Shown piece by piece: positions 35,217 through 44,341 of a stretch of DNA of 64,000 bases. Within the stretch, counting starts at the first letter, position 1. Each line of letters opens with the position of its first letter. This DNA is from Rhodococcoides fascians A25f. Its GTDB lineage: Bacteria > Actinomycetota > Actinomycetes > Mycobacteriales > Mycobacteriaceae. The translations under genes and the position numbers were made by a program. The DNA lies in NCBI RefSeq assembly GCF_000760935.2, contig NZ_CP049744.1, forward strand, positions 3,627,501-3,691,500. Reading direction: 5' to 3'. Below the pieces are notes generated by a model that did not search any database, was not told where the DNA came from, and saw nothing but the letters and a program-made list of their open reading frames with translations.

Positions 35217-36719
35217 ATGTCGATTGCGGAACCGCCGAACACCATTCCGGGTAAGGGACTCAACACCGGCGCTCTCGGGTTGGTCGGCAACATCGTCATC
35301 GGACTGTCGGCGGTGGCGCCGGCTTACAGTCTGGCCGCCACCCTCGGCTACGTCGTCCTGGCCGTCGGCGACAAAGCACCGTCGATGTTCCTCATCGCTT
35401 TCGTCCCGATGCTGCTCACGGCCTTCGCCTACCGAGAATTGGGACGCGACACCCCGGACTGCGGAACGTCGTTCACCTGGGGCACCAAGGCGTTCGGCCC
35501 GTGGGTCGGCTGGATGGCGGGATGGGGGCTGGCAGTCTCGGCGATCATCGTGCTCGCCAACGTGGCCGAGATCGCTGCCATCTACCTGTTCGAGTTCCTC
35601 GGCCTGTCGGACTTGGCGGAGTCGACTGCGGCAAAGGTCGCACTCGGTTCGTTCTTCATCGTCTCGATGACCTACGTCAGTTTTCGCGGCATCCTGATCA
35701 GCGAACGCATGCAGAACGTGCTGCTGGTCGTGCAGTTCGGTGTCCTCATCGGAGTGTCGGTGACGGCACTGGTCAAGGTGGGTACCGGCACCGCCGGACC
35801 TCAGGCCATCACGCCCCAGTGGAGTTGGTTGGTTCCCACCGGGGTGACGATGTCCGACGCGGCCCAGGCCATCATCCTGTGCATCTTCATCTACTGGGGA
35901 TGGGACGCCTGCCTGGCCGTCGGCGAGGAAACGAAGGATTCGGAGAAGACGCCGGGACGTGCCGCGGTGATCACCACGCTGATCCTCGTCGCCACATACG
36001 TTCTCGTCGGATACGCCGTGCAGTCGTTCGCCGGCTTCGGCGATACCGGCATCGGCCTGAACAACCCGGACAACGTCGACGACGTACTCACCATTCTCGG
36101 AGATCCCGTCGCCGGCTCGATCGTGGCGTCCTTGTTGTTGCTGACCGTCTCGATCTCGGCGCTGTCCTCGACTCAGACGACCATTCTGCCCACGGCCCGA
36201 GGAACCCTGTCGATGGCGGTGTACGAGGCCATTCCCAAGCGGTTCGCCAGCGTGCACCCCAAGTACATGACCCCAGGCTTCGGCACACTCGTGATGGGGG
36301 CCGCGGCCCTGCTGTTCTATCTGGTGCTCACCTTCGTCAGCGCCAACGCATTGCAGGATTCGGTGGCCTCGCTCGGGCTCGCGGTCGCGTTCTACTACGG
36401 CATCACCGCGTATGCGTGCACCTGGTACTTCCGCCGGACGCTCTTCTCGTCCGTCCGAAACCTGTTCATGCGCGGCATCTTTCCGTTTCTCGGCGGACTG
36501 TCGATGACGTGGGCGTTCGTGCAGAGCGCAATCGACATGATCAAACCCGACTACGGTTACACCGTCTACGGACCGATCGGCGGAGTGTTCGTCCTCGGCG
36601 TCGGCATGCTGGTACTCGGAATCCCGCTGATGCTGCTGTGCTTCGTGGGCAACAAGGACTTCTTCAAGGGCAAGACACTCACCGCGTCCACCGAAGTCAA
36701 GGTTCCGGACACTTACTAG
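35217..36719 (+). CDS. APC-superfamily amino acid/amine permease
   Basis: 500 residues with about 12 transmembrane segments, amino acid-polyamine-organocation family. The N-terminal consensus helix NIVIGLSAVAPAYSLAATLG and GTSFTWGTKAFGPWVGWMAGW, with further helices to VFVLGVGMLVLGIPLMLLCF, fit a proton-coupled importer. By context (aminotransferase, aldehyde dehydrogenase, amine oxidase-like gene) the substrate may be a polyamine, GABA or an amino acid. The ATG at 35217 follows CGGAGAGA. The universal stress gene starts 19 bases after its stop. Confidence 0.88.
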   Translation: MSIAEPPNTIPGKGLNTGALGLVGNIVIGLSAVAPAYSLAATLGYVVLAVGDKAPSMFLIAFVPMLLTAFAYRELGRDTPDCGTSFTWGTKAFGPWVGWMAGWGLAVSAIIVLANVAEIAAIYLFEFLGLSDLAESTAAKVALGSFFIVSMTYVSFRGILISERMQNVLLVVQFGVLIGVSVTALVKVGTGTAGPQAITPQWSWLVPTGVTMSDAAQAIILCIFIYWGWDACLAVGEETKDSEKTPGRAAVITTLILVATYVLVGYAVQSFAGFGDTGIGLNNPDNVDDVLTILGDPVAGSIVASLLLLTVSISALSSTQTTILPTARGTLSMAVYEAIPKRFASVHPKYMTPGFGTLVMGAAALLFYLVLTFVSANALQDSVASLGLAVAFYYGITAYACTWYFRRTLFSSVRNLFMRGIFPFLGGLSMTWAFVQSAIDMIKPDYGYTVYGPIGGVFVLGVGMLVLGIPLMLLCFVGNKDFFKGKTLTASTEVKVPDTY

Positions 36720-36738
36720 AAGAGAAGGACCGAAGCTC

Positions 36739-37593
36739 ATGAAGATCACCGTCGGCTACCTCGCCACTCCCAGCGGCGACGACGGCGTAGCCCTGGCCAT
36801 CGCCCTCGCTCGTGCTCTCGACGCCTCCATCGACATCGTGCTGGTCATGGCCGTGGACGAACCGGTCATGGAGGGCAGCGGACCGTACCGAAAAGTGCTG
36901 GAGGCGAAAGCGAAGGGTTGGGTGGACGACGCCGCTGCCCAGGTCCCGTCGGGTATCGCGGTCACCACCCACGTGCTCTCGCACGAGTCTTTCGCCCGGG
37001 CCCTCATCGACTTCGCCGTACAGAACGATGCCGACATGATCGTCGTCGGCGGCGCAGGCGACGGTCTGTTGAATCGGCATTCGATCGGGTCGGTTGCCGG
37101 TCAGCTTCTGCACGCCTCCGAAGTGCCACTGGCACTCGCACCTCGGGGCTACCGGCTCTCCGACGCTCCGATCACCGACCTCACCGTCGCTGTCCCCACC
37201 CGGGCATCGGCCCCGAATCCGTTGCCGTTCGCGATCACTCTGGCCAGCGCGGCGCACGTACCGGTCCGGTTGGTGTCGCTGGTGTCTCTCGAATCGACCG
37301 GAGCACCGAGCGACGAGACCTCACTGGACACGCGTCGACGACAGGTCGCCGCCGCGCAGGAGAATCTCGAGCACGCGGCCCGCACTCTCCCCGATATCGA
37401 CGGCTTGCAGTCGATCGTCGCCGACGGGTCTTCGTTGGACGAAGCCATGGGCAACCTCGACTGGAAGCCGGGCGATGTGCTGTTCCTCGGATCGAGTGGG
37501 TTGGCGAGCCCCAAGCGGGTGTTCCTCGGATCGAGTGCGGCCAAGATACTGCGGGCCGCCCCGGTGCCGGTGGTCGTCGTTCCGCACGAGTAG
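36739..37593 (+). CDS. Universal stress protein, tandem UspA domains
   Basis: 284 residues, two Usp domains (about 1-138 and 146-284). Each has an ATP-binding-type glycine motif: GGAGDGLLNRHSIGSV in the first and GSSGLASPKRVFLGSSA in the second. GAAGGA precedes the ATG. Coupled to a permease, as often seen when Usp proteins modulate transporters, so it may tune uptake to energy status (inference). A long hairpin begins at its stop codon. Confidence 0.87.
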   Translation: MKITVGYLATPSGDDGVALAIALARALDASIDIVLVMAVDEPVMEGSGPYRKVLEAKAKGWVDDAAAQVPSGIAVTTHVLSHESFARALIDFAVQNDADMIVVGGAGDGLLNRHSIGSVAGQLLHASEVPLALAPRGYRLSDAPITDLTVAVPTRASAPNPLPFAITLASAAHVPVRLVSLVSLESTGAPSDETSLDTRRRQVAAAQENLEHAARTLPDIDGLQSIVADGSSLDEAMGNLDWKPGDVLFLGSSGLASPKRVFLGSSAAKILRAAPVPVVVVPHE

Positions 37594-37666
37594 AGCGGCT
37601 TCGCCGCATGTGAGCGAAACTTCGTAGCAGGGGTCGAGTTTCCGCGCACGTGCGGCGCAGCCGCTC
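37593..37666. terminator. Long bidirectional hairpin between convergent genes
   Basis: Arms 37593-37612 and 37647-37666 pair at 18 of 20 positions (GAGCGGCTTCGCCGC / GCGGCGCAGCCGCTC region). Pairing can extend inward through GCGAAACT / AGTTTCCGC with one bulge, giving a stem near 28 bp. It ends both the universal stress gene and the oppositely oriented oxidoreductase gene. Confidence 0.75.
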
Positions 37667-37668
37667 CC

Positions 37669-39090
37669 TCAGCTGTCGAAGCCCAGACCCAGCGCGTCCA
37701 TTCCCTTGAGCCACAGTCCCCGCCGTCCCTCGTTACGGTCTGCGCGAGCGAATTGCGCACGAGTGATGTTGATCCCGATCGACTTGAGGGGCTCGGGTGG
37801 AAACGGCAAAGGCTTGGTACGCACCATTTTCAACCGTGTTCGTTCGGTATCGCGCCCGTCGAGCAGATCGAGGGCGGTGCGGGCTCCGAAGTGCGACGCG
37901 CCGACGCCGAGGCCGGTGAACCCGGCCACCGAGGCCACCCGTCCGTTCATGCCGAGATCCCAAAAGGCGCTGAACCGCGAGCACGTGTCGATCGATCCGC
38001 CCCAGGCGTGGGTGGCGCGGATTCCCTCAAGGCTCGGGAACATCTGCAGCAGGTGTTCGGCGAGCAAGGCGAACTCTTCGGGATGCTGGGTGTGCCTTGG
38101 ATCGGTGTCGCTACCGTAGAAGTAGTGGGCGTCCCACCCGCCGAACAGGATGCGATTGTCCGCAGTCAACCGGAAATAGTGGAATCTGTTGCCGGAGTCG
38201 GCCAATCCTTCACGGCCGGACCAGCCGATGTCGGCGAGCTGAGACGGACTCAGCGGCTCGGTCATGATGACGTAGTCCCACACGGGCACGATCCAGTGAC
38301 GGAGCTTTCGTCGCAACGACTTCGATGCCGAGGTGGCCAACAGAACCTTGCCCGCCTCGATGGTTCCGTAGCCTGTCTTCACCCGAATACCGTTGCCGGA
38401 CTTGTCGATCGACAGTGCCTTGGTGTTCTCGTGAATGTGTACGCCGAGCGATTCGGCCGCGTCGGCCAGGCCCCAGGCCAGTTTGGCGGGGTCGATCATC
38501 GCGACATCGGGGTCGAACAGTGCACCGCGCGCCATCGGTGAGGTGAACTTGGACTGCACTGCAGCGGCGTCGAGGTATTCCATCGGCTGCGACAGGCGTG
38601 CACCCTCGTCACCGAGCTCTCGCAGGTCGTCCACCTGCCAGTAGAAATTGGCGATGTCGAGCTCGCCGGTGCGTTCGATGTCTGCGTCGATTCCGTACTT
38701 CTCCGCAGTCGCGCAAATCGCGTCGAGCGTCTCCGTGCCCATCCGCAGCAACTCGGGTAGTTCGTCGGCATACCGGTCGAGCCCGTTGCTCAGTCCGTGC
38801 GTCAGGCTGGCCGCGCAGAAGCCGCCGTTGCGACCGGTTGCACCCTCGGCAATGCGGTCGCCTTCGAGCAGCACGATCGATTGGTTCGGGTTCTCTTCTG
38901 CCGCATGCACCGCCGCCCACAGGCCGGTGAATCCGCCGCCGACTATCACCAGATCTGCCGTTGCAGAGCCGGTGTGCCGACTGCGCGGAGCGGGCCGTTC
39001 GGGACGGTCGAGCCAATAGGACTCCGGTGCCGCGCCCGCCACCATCGCCACGCCGCGGTCGGTGGGTTCGGTTGCCCATGATGCGCTCAT
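37669..39090 (-). CDS. DAO-family FAD-dependent oxidoreductase (PuuB-like)
   Basis: 473 residues. FAD motif DLVIVGGGFTGLWAAVHAAE after a 45-residue leader, ATGRNGGFCAAS, and the late AGFTGLGVGASHFGARTALDLL place it in the D-amino-acid oxidase family near gamma-glutamylputrescine oxidase. It would oxidise a primary or secondary amine to an aldehyde with H2O2 or electron transfer. The start ATG 39090 overlaps the dehydrogenase stop (ATGA), so amine oxidation and aldehyde removal are coupled. No gamma-glutamylputrescine synthetase is present, so the substrate may differ from PuuB's. Confidence 0.82.
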   Translation of the reverse strand: MSASWATEPTDRGVAMVAGAAPESYWLDRPERPAPRSRHTGSATADLVIVGGGFTGLWAAVHAAEENPNQSIVLLEGDRIAEGATGRNGGFCAASLTHGLSNGLDRYADELPELLRMGTETLDAICATAEKYGIDADIERTGELDIANFYWQVDDLRELGDEGARLSQPMEYLDAAAVQSKFTSPMARGALFDPDVAMIDPAKLAWGLADAAESLGVHIHENTKALSIDKSGNGIRVKTGYGTIEAGKVLLATSASKSLRRKLRHWIVPVWDYVIMTEPLSPSQLADIGWSGREGLADSGNRFHYFRLTADNRILFGGWDAHYFYGSDTDPRHTQHPEEFALLAEHLLQMFPSLEGIRATHAWGGSIDTCSRFSAFWDLGMNGRVASVAGFTGLGVGASHFGARTALDLLDGRDTERTRLKMVRTKPLPFPPEPLKSIGINITRAQFARADRNEGRRGLWLKGMDALGLGFDS

Positions 39091-40592
39091 CGGGCGTCCT
39101 CCTGTGCTTCGGGATCGGCCGACGCGAAGACCGTTCGATGCCAAGCCTTTCGAGCCACACCGGTGATGTCGGTCATGACGTGTTTGACGGTGAGGTACTC
39201 GTCGAGCGAGTAGCTCGACATGTCCTTGCCGAAGCCCGAAGCCCCGAATCCTCCGTGTGGCATCTCGCTGATGATCGGAATGTGATCGTTGATCCACACA
39301 CAGCCGGCCGCGATCTCACGCGTCGCTCGTCCTGCGCGGTACACGTCTCGGGTCCACGCGGAGGCGGCGAGTCCGAACGCAGTGTCGTTGGCGCGCCGGA
39401 TCGCATCGTCGTCACCATGATGCTTGGACACCGTGAGCACCGGGCCGAACACCTCGTCGCGATAGATCTCGTCCTGCTCGCCGACATCGGCGACCAATGT
39501 CGGTGGGTAGAACGCACCCCTGCCCTCAGGAACGCGGCCACCGGTGACGATCCTGGCTCCGGTGTCGCGAGCTCGATTCACCATGGCCGCAACACGATCG
39601 CGATGAGCGATCGAGATCAACGCACCCATGTCGGTTGCCGGATCGGTCGGGTCTCCCATCACGACGCGTCCCATCAACTCGGCCACTCCAGCAACGAAGT
39701 CCTCGTACAGGGATTCTGCGACGATGGCGCGGGTGGCCGCCGTGCAGTCCTGGCCGCCGTTGATCAGGGATCCGGCGACGGCACCGTGAATGGCGGCATC
39801 GAGATCCGCGTCGTCGAACACCACCAGCGGTGCCTTGCCGCCCAGTTCGAGCTGCACCCGAGTGCCGTGAACGGCGGCCTGCGCCATGACTCGCCTGCCG
39901 ACGGGAGTCGAACCGGTGAAGGTCATCAGATCGAGGCCCTCGTGCGAGGACAACGCGACCCCGGCATCTTCTCCGGTTCCGGTGACGACGTTGAACACGC
40001 CGTCGGGAACTCCCGCCTCGGTGGCCAAGCGCGCCAGACGCAGTGTGGTCAGCGGAGTGAGTTCGCTGGGCTTGAGCACGATGGCGCACCCGGCCGCGAG
40101 AGCCGGAATCGCCTTCCACACCGCCATCTGCAGCGGATAGTTCCACGGGGTGATCGACCCGACGACTCCGACGGCGTCGCGGCGAATCGACGAGGTGTGC
40201 TCGCCCGAGTACTCCGCAGTGGCCTTGCCGTCGAGGTGCCGTGCCGCTCCGGCGAAGAACTCGATGTTGTCGGTGCTGCCCGGCACGTCGAACTCCGTTG
40301 CCAACCGCACCGTCTTGCCGGTCTGCGCCACTTCCTCGGCCGCGAAGTTCTCGGCATCGGCGGCAACCAGCCGAGCCAACTCCGTCAGGACCGCGCTGCG
40401 CTCAGCGGGCGTTGCGCCGGACCATTCCGAAAACGCCGACCGAGCATGTGCGAGTGCCGAATCGACGTCGTCAGCCGTCGCCAAGCCGACTTCGGCCACC
40501 ACTGCTCCGGTCGCGGGATCGTCGACGGCATATCGCTGACCACTACCGTCCACCGCGCGTCCGTCGATCCAACAACCAGGAATGTTCGCCAT
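39087..40592 (-). CDS. Aldehyde dehydrogenase, aminobutyraldehyde type
   Basis: 501-residue NAD(P)+-dependent aldehyde dehydrogenase. TPWNYPLQMAVWK, the FTGSTPVGRRV cofactor loop, catalytic Glu in LELGGKAPLVV and catalytic Cys in GGQDCTAATR are intact. The GGQDC form of the cysteine loop is typical of gamma-aminobutyraldehyde dehydrogenase (PatD). With the aminotransferase gene divergent to it, a putrescine to 4-aminobutanal to GABA route is the simplest reading. First gene of a two-gene minus-strand operon; its promoter holds the duplicated CTGATTCT boxes. Confidence 0.9.
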   Translation of the reverse strand: MANIPGCWIDGRAVDGSGQRYAVDDPATGAVVAEVGLATADDVDSALAHARSAFSEWSGATPAERSAVLTELARLVAADAENFAAEEVAQTGKTVRLATEFDVPGSTDNIEFFAGAARHLDGKATAEYSGEHTSSIRRDAVGVVGSITPWNYPLQMAVWKAIPALAAGCAIVLKPSELTPLTTLRLARLATEAGVPDGVFNVVTGTGEDAGVALSSHEGLDLMTFTGSTPVGRRVMAQAAVHGTRVQLELGGKAPLVVFDDADLDAAIHGAVAGSLINGGQDCTAATRAIVAESLYEDFVAGVAELMGRVVMGDPTDPATDMGALISIAHRDRVAAMVNRARDTGARIVTGGRVPEGRGAFYPPTLVADVGEQDEIYRDEVFGPVLTVSKHHGDDDAIRRANDTAFGLAASAWTRDVYRAGRATREIAAGCVWINDHIPIISEMPHGGFGASGFGKDMSSYSLDEYLTVKHVMTDITGVARKAWHRTVFASADPEAQEDAR

Positions 40593-40616
40593 ACCTGCAC
40601 AGTACCGTCGAAGCTA

Positions 40617-40660
40617 CTGATTCTCTCCGTTTCGGACCTTACGACAACTGATTCTGTCGT
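40617..40660. promoter_or_regulatory. Paired Lrp-type boxes in divergent promoter
   Basis: CTGATTCTCTCC (40617-40628) and CTGATTCTGTCG (40648-40659) repeat the same element 31 bases apart, about three helical turns. The second lies inside an inverted repeat ACGACA-N8-TGTCGT (40641-40660). They sit between the dehydrogenase gene and the Lrp gene, in the position expected for binding of that Lrp protein. Confidence 0.55.
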
Positions 40661-40734
40661 CCAGATAGACAATTGATACGCATTTCATCGTCGAAGGGTT
40701 GTGTTCACCGCCTCGACAATGACAAGATCAACGC

Positions 40735-41199
40735 ATGCCCGAGCAGCCACCCATCGCACTCGACGACGTCTCCAAGGCGATCATCGAACAACTCCAGGAG
40801 GACGGGCGACGCTCGTACGCCGCGATCGGCAAAGCTGTCGGTCTCTCGGAAGCCGCTGTCCGCCAACGTGTTCAACGTCTGACGGATTCCGGCGTCATGC
40901 AGATCGTCGCGGTGACCGATCCGGTACAGGTCGGATTCAAGCGGCAGGCCATGATCGGCATCAAGTGCACCGGAGACAGTTATGCGCTGTCCGAGGAACT
41001 GTCGGCGATCGACGCGATCGACTACGTCGTCCTGACCGCAGGGTCGTTCGACGTCGTCGTGGAAGTGGTCTGCGAGGACGACGAACAGCTTCTGCAGATT
41101 CTCAACAAGCAAATCCGCAGTCTGGACGGAGTCACCAGTACCGAAACCCTGGTCTATCTCAAACTCGTCAAGCAGCAATACAATTGGGGAACACGATGA
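40735..41199 (+). CDS. Lrp/AsnC-family regulator of the amine locus
   Basis: 154 residues: HTH (KAIIEQLQEDGRRSYAAIGK, SEAAVRQRVQRL) and RAM effector domain (AMIGIKCTGDSYAL, DYVVLTAGSFDVVVEVVC). It belongs to the Lrp subgroup often paired with class III aminotransferases, such as regulators of putrescine/beta-alanine use. Its stop overlaps the aminotransferase start (ATGA). It is probably the local activator responding to an amine or amino acid and binding the CTGATTCT boxes upstream (inference). Confidence 0.88.
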   Translation: MPEQPPIALDDVSKAIIEQLQEDGRRSYAAIGKAVGLSEAAVRQRVQRLTDSGVMQIVAVTDPVQVGFKRQAMIGIKCTGDSYALSEELSAIDAIDYVVLTAGSFDVVVEVVCEDDEQLLQILNKQIRSLDGVTSTETLVYLKLVKQQYNWGTR

Positions 41200-42563
41200 C
41201 ACGAACGACAGCCGAGCTCGACGCCTCCGCAGCCAAGCACCTGTGGGGCCACTTCACCCGCCACGGTGCCGGGGTCACACCTCCGATCATCACCCGCGGT
41301 GAAGGTTCGACCATCTGGGACTCGAACGGCAAGAGTTACATCGACGGGCTGTCGGGCCTGTTCGTGGTTCAGGTGGGGCACGGCCGCGAGGAATTGGCCG
41401 AGGCGGCAGCCAAGCAGGCAACGGAATTGGCCTTCTTCCCGCTGTGGTCGTACGTCACCGAACCGGCCATCGAACTTGCCGAGCGCCTCGCCGGCTACGC
41501 CCCCGGCGACCTGAACCGGGTCTTCTTCACCACCGGCGGCGGCGAGGCCGTCGAGAGCGCATGGAAGCTCGCCAAGCAGTACTTCAAGAAGGTCGGCAAG
41601 CCCGGCAAGCACAAGGTGATCTCGCGGGCCATCGCCTATCACGGCACGCCACAGGGTGCGCTCGCGATCACCGGAATTCCCGCGCTCAAAGAGCCTTTCG
41701 AGCCGTTGACGCCGGGCGCGTTCCGAGTCCCGAACACCAACATCTACCGCGCTCCCGCTCCCCTGGATACCGACCCGAAGGCGTTCGGAATCTGGGCTGC
41801 GGATCGCATCGCCGAGGCCATCGAATTCGAGGGCCCCGATTCGGTGGCCGCGGTGTTCCTCGAGCCGGTCCAGAATGCCGGGGGTTGCTTCCCGCCCCCG
41901 CCCGGATACTTCGAGCGGGTCCGCGAGATCTGCGACCGCTACGACGTCCTCCTGGTCTCGGACGAGGTGATCTGTGCGTTCGGACGGATCGGATCGATGT
42001 TCGCCTGCAACGACTTCGGCTACGTTCCCGACATCATCACCTGCGCCAAGGGATTGACCTCGGGCTACTCCCCGATCGGCGCAATGATCGCCTCCGACAG
42101 ACTGTTCGAGCCGTTCGACGACGGCACGTCCAGCTTCGCCCACGGCTACACCTTCGGCGGCCACCCCGTCTCCGCTGCGGTCGCCATGGCCAATCTCGAC
42201 ATCTTCGAGCGCGAGGGGATCAACGCGCATGTCGCAGACAAGGCACCGGCGTTTCGCGCGACGCTCGAGAAACTGCACGATCTGCCGATCGTCGGGGACG
42301 TGCGCGGCGAAGGGTTCTTCTACGGCATCGAACTGGTCAAGGACAAAGCCACGAAGGAAACGTTCAGCGATGCCGAAGCAGAACGCATCCTCCGCGGGTT
42401 CCTGTCGACCGCTCTGTTCGACGCAGGGCTGTACTGCCGCGCCGACGATCGCGGCGATCCGGTAGTGCAGCTGGCTCCGCCGCTCATCTGTGGTCAGAAG
42501 GAATTCGACGAGATGGAACAGATTCTGCGCAGCGTCTTGACCGAGGCGGGGAACCTGATCTGA
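41196..42563 (+). CDS. Class III (omega) aminotransferase, putrescine/diamine type
   Basis: 455-residue PLP enzyme of the ornithine/GABA/putrescine aminotransferase class. FTTGGGEAVESAWKLAKQYF, SDEVICAFGRIG, the PLP lysine in CAKGLTSGYSPIGA, and THGYTF-equivalent AHGYTFGGHP are present. It resembles pyruvate-dependent putrescine or omega-amino acid transaminases (SpuC-like). The product aminoaldehyde would go to the divergent aldehyde dehydrogenase. Start ATG 41196 is fixed by overlap with the Lrp gene; the open frame further left is a shadow. Convergent with deoA, with 25 bases between. Confidence 0.88.
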   Translation: MTRTTAELDASAAKHLWGHFTRHGAGVTPPIITRGEGSTIWDSNGKSYIDGLSGLFVVQVGHGREELAEAAAKQATELAFFPLWSYVTEPAIELAERLAGYAPGDLNRVFFTTGGGEAVESAWKLAKQYFKKVGKPGKHKVISRAIAYHGTPQGALAITGIPALKEPFEPLTPGAFRVPNTNIYRAPAPLDTDPKAFGIWAADRIAEAIEFEGPDSVAAVFLEPVQNAGGCFPPPPGYFERVREICDRYDVLLVSDEVICAFGRIGSMFACNDFGYVPDIITCAKGLTSGYSPIGAMIASDRLFEPFDDGTSSFAHGYTFGGHPVSAAVAMANLDIFEREGINAHVADKAPAFRATLEKLHDLPIVGDVRGEGFFYGIELVKDKATKETFSDAEAERILRGFLSTALFDAGLYCRADDRGDPVVQLAPPLICGQKEFDEMEQILRSVLTEAGNLI

Positions 42564-42588
42564 CCGAGACTGCTACTGGCCGAGCTCG

Positions 42589-43872
42589 TTACCGACCGAT
42601 GCGGTCGATGACGAGAGGGCTCGGCTCGACAGCCGTGGCACCGAGTTCCCAGCTCCCGACGAGTGCTTCCTGCGCGTACTCGAAACGCTCGGGAGTGTCG
42701 GTGTACAGGGTTGCGAGCCGATCCCCGGCCCGCACCCGATCCCCCGGCTTGGCATGCAACCGCACACCGGCCGCGCTCTGCACCGGCTCACCCTGACGCT
42801 CGCGGCCTGCCCCGAGCCGCCACGCAGCGAGTCCGACGCCCATCGCGTCCAACCCGGTGACGACGCCGTCCTCGGTTGCAATGAATTCCTGGCTCTCCCG
42901 GGCGACGGGCAACGCGGCATCGGGATCGCCGCCCTGCGCGGCGATCATCGTCCGCCAACGGTCCATGGCCGAGCCGTCGGCGAGTTTGTCGGCCGGATCG
43001 ATGCCCTCGATCCCGGCCGCTGCGAGCATGGTGCGTGCCAGCGTGATCGTCAGCTCCACGATGTCGGACGGGCCGCCTCCGGCCAGTACCTCGACCGACT
43101 CCTGCACTTCGAGCGCATTGCCTGCAGTGAGCCCGAGCGGGGTGTCCATGGCCGTCAGCACCGCCAGAGTGCGCACACCCGCATCGGTTCCGAGCTCGAC
43201 CATCGCGGTCGCGAGCTCGCGCGCATCGTCGACGTTCTTCATGAACGCGCCGGCACCGACCTTCACGTCCAACACGAGTGCGCCGGTGCCCTCGGCGATC
43301 TTCTTGCTCATGATCGAACTGGCGATCAGCGGAATCGACTCGACGGTTCCGGTCACGTCACGCAGGGCATAGAGCTTCTTGTCGGCAGGAGCCAGATCGG
43401 CACCGGCGGCGCAGACGACCGCACCCACCAACGGATCGGCCAGGATGCGGTGCATCTCCTCACCGCTGAGGTCGGCTCGCCACCCGGGTATCGACTCGAG
43501 CTTGTCGAGCGTTCCGCCGGTGTGCCCCAGGCCGCGCCCCGACAGTTGCGGCACCGCTGCCCCGCACGCGGCGACGAGGGGAGCCAACGGCAGCGTGATC
43601 TTGTCTCCGACACCGCCGGTCGAATGCTTGTCGACGGTGGGCAGCGGCAGTGCCGAGAAATCCATGCGGGTGCCCGAGGCGATCATCGCGCCGGTCCACG
43701 TACTCAGTTCCCGACGGGACAATCCGCGCAACAGAATTGCCATCGCCAGTGCCGACATCTGTTCCGGCGCGACGGTTCCGCGAGTGAACTCCGCGATCAC
43801 CCACTCGATCTGTTCGTCGTCGAGAACGCGGCCGTCGCGCTTCGCGCTGATGATCGATACGGCGTCAGGCAT
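42589..43872 (-). CDS. deoA: Thymidine/pyrimidine-nucleoside phosphorylase
   Basis: 427 residues. Phosphorolysis of thymidine or uridine. The phosphate-binding KHSTGGVGDK and the LSGRGLGHTGGTLDKLESIPG signature are intact, plus LPLAPLVAACGAAVP and DVKVGAGAFM. Corresponds to Rv3314c. The start ATG 43872 overlaps the last eight bases of cdd, so cdd-deoA is one transcript: deamination of cytidine then phosphorolysis of the uridine product. Confidence 0.94.
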   Translation of the reverse strand: MPDAVSIISAKRDGRVLDDEQIEWVIAEFTRGTVAPEQMSALAMAILLRGLSRRELSTWTGAMIASGTRMDFSALPLPTVDKHSTGGVGDKITLPLAPLVAACGAAVPQLSGRGLGHTGGTLDKLESIPGWRADLSGEEMHRILADPLVGAVVCAAGADLAPADKKLYALRDVTGTVESIPLIASSIMSKKIAEGTGALVLDVKVGAGAFMKNVDDARELATAMVELGTDAGVRTLAVLTAMDTPLGLTAGNALEVQESVEVLAGGGPSDIVELTITLARTMLAAAGIEGIDPADKLADGSAMDRWRTMIAAQGGDPDAALPVARESQEFIATEDGVVTGLDAMGVGLAAWRLGAGRERQGEPVQSAAGVRLHAKPGDRVRAGDRLATLYTDTPERFEYAQEALVGSWELGATAVEPSPLVIDRIGR

Positions 43873-44278
43873 GGTTGTTCACGCGTCCTTCGTCGAGGTT
43901 GTCGGGTCCGAATGCATCCGGAAGCAACTCTGCCAGTCGACGCGGTCCCGAGGTGGTGTCGACGAGCAGATCCGGGCCGCCGAATTCGAACAGCAACTGC
44001 CGGCATCGCCCGCACGGCATCAGGATCTCACGCCGAGAATCGCAGCAGGAGAAGGCCACGAGTCTGCCGCCGCCGCTCGAGTGCAGGTTCGAGACCAACC
44101 CGCATTCGGCGCAGAGCCCCAAACCGTATGAGACATTTTCCACATTGCACCCAGTGACTATTCGGTTGTCATCCACCAGAGCGGCCGCACCGACCGGAAA
44201 GTTCGAGTACGGGGCGTAGGCATGTCGCATTGCCTCATGAGCATTGTCGCGCAACGTATTCCAGTCGATTTCGTCCAT
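43865..44278 (-). CDS. cdd: Cytidine deaminase
   Basis: 137-residue homotetrameric-type enzyme. Zinc and catalytic residues in CAECGLVSNL (Cys and Glu) and PCGRCRQLLFE (two Cys); substrate-binding NFPVGAAALV and CNVENVSYGLGL. Converts (deoxy)cytidine to (deoxy)uridine. The C-terminus is extended slightly beyond the core (LPDAFGPDNLDEGRVNNHA). ATG 44278 is preferred; six upstream in-frame codons (MIGWVT) have no support. Corresponds to Rv3315c. Confidence 0.94.
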   Translation of the reverse strand: MDEIDWNTLRDNAHEAMRHAYAPYSNFPVGAAALVDDNRIVTGCNVENVSYGLGLCAECGLVSNLHSSGGGRLVAFSCCDSRREILMPCGRCRQLLFEFGGPDLLVDTTSGPRRLAELLPDAFGPDNLDEGRVNNHA

Positions 44279-44341
44279 GGTTACCCATCCAATCACGCCG
44301 TCTGAATTGATGCAGAGATCTGCCCCGAACTTCGATTGGGA

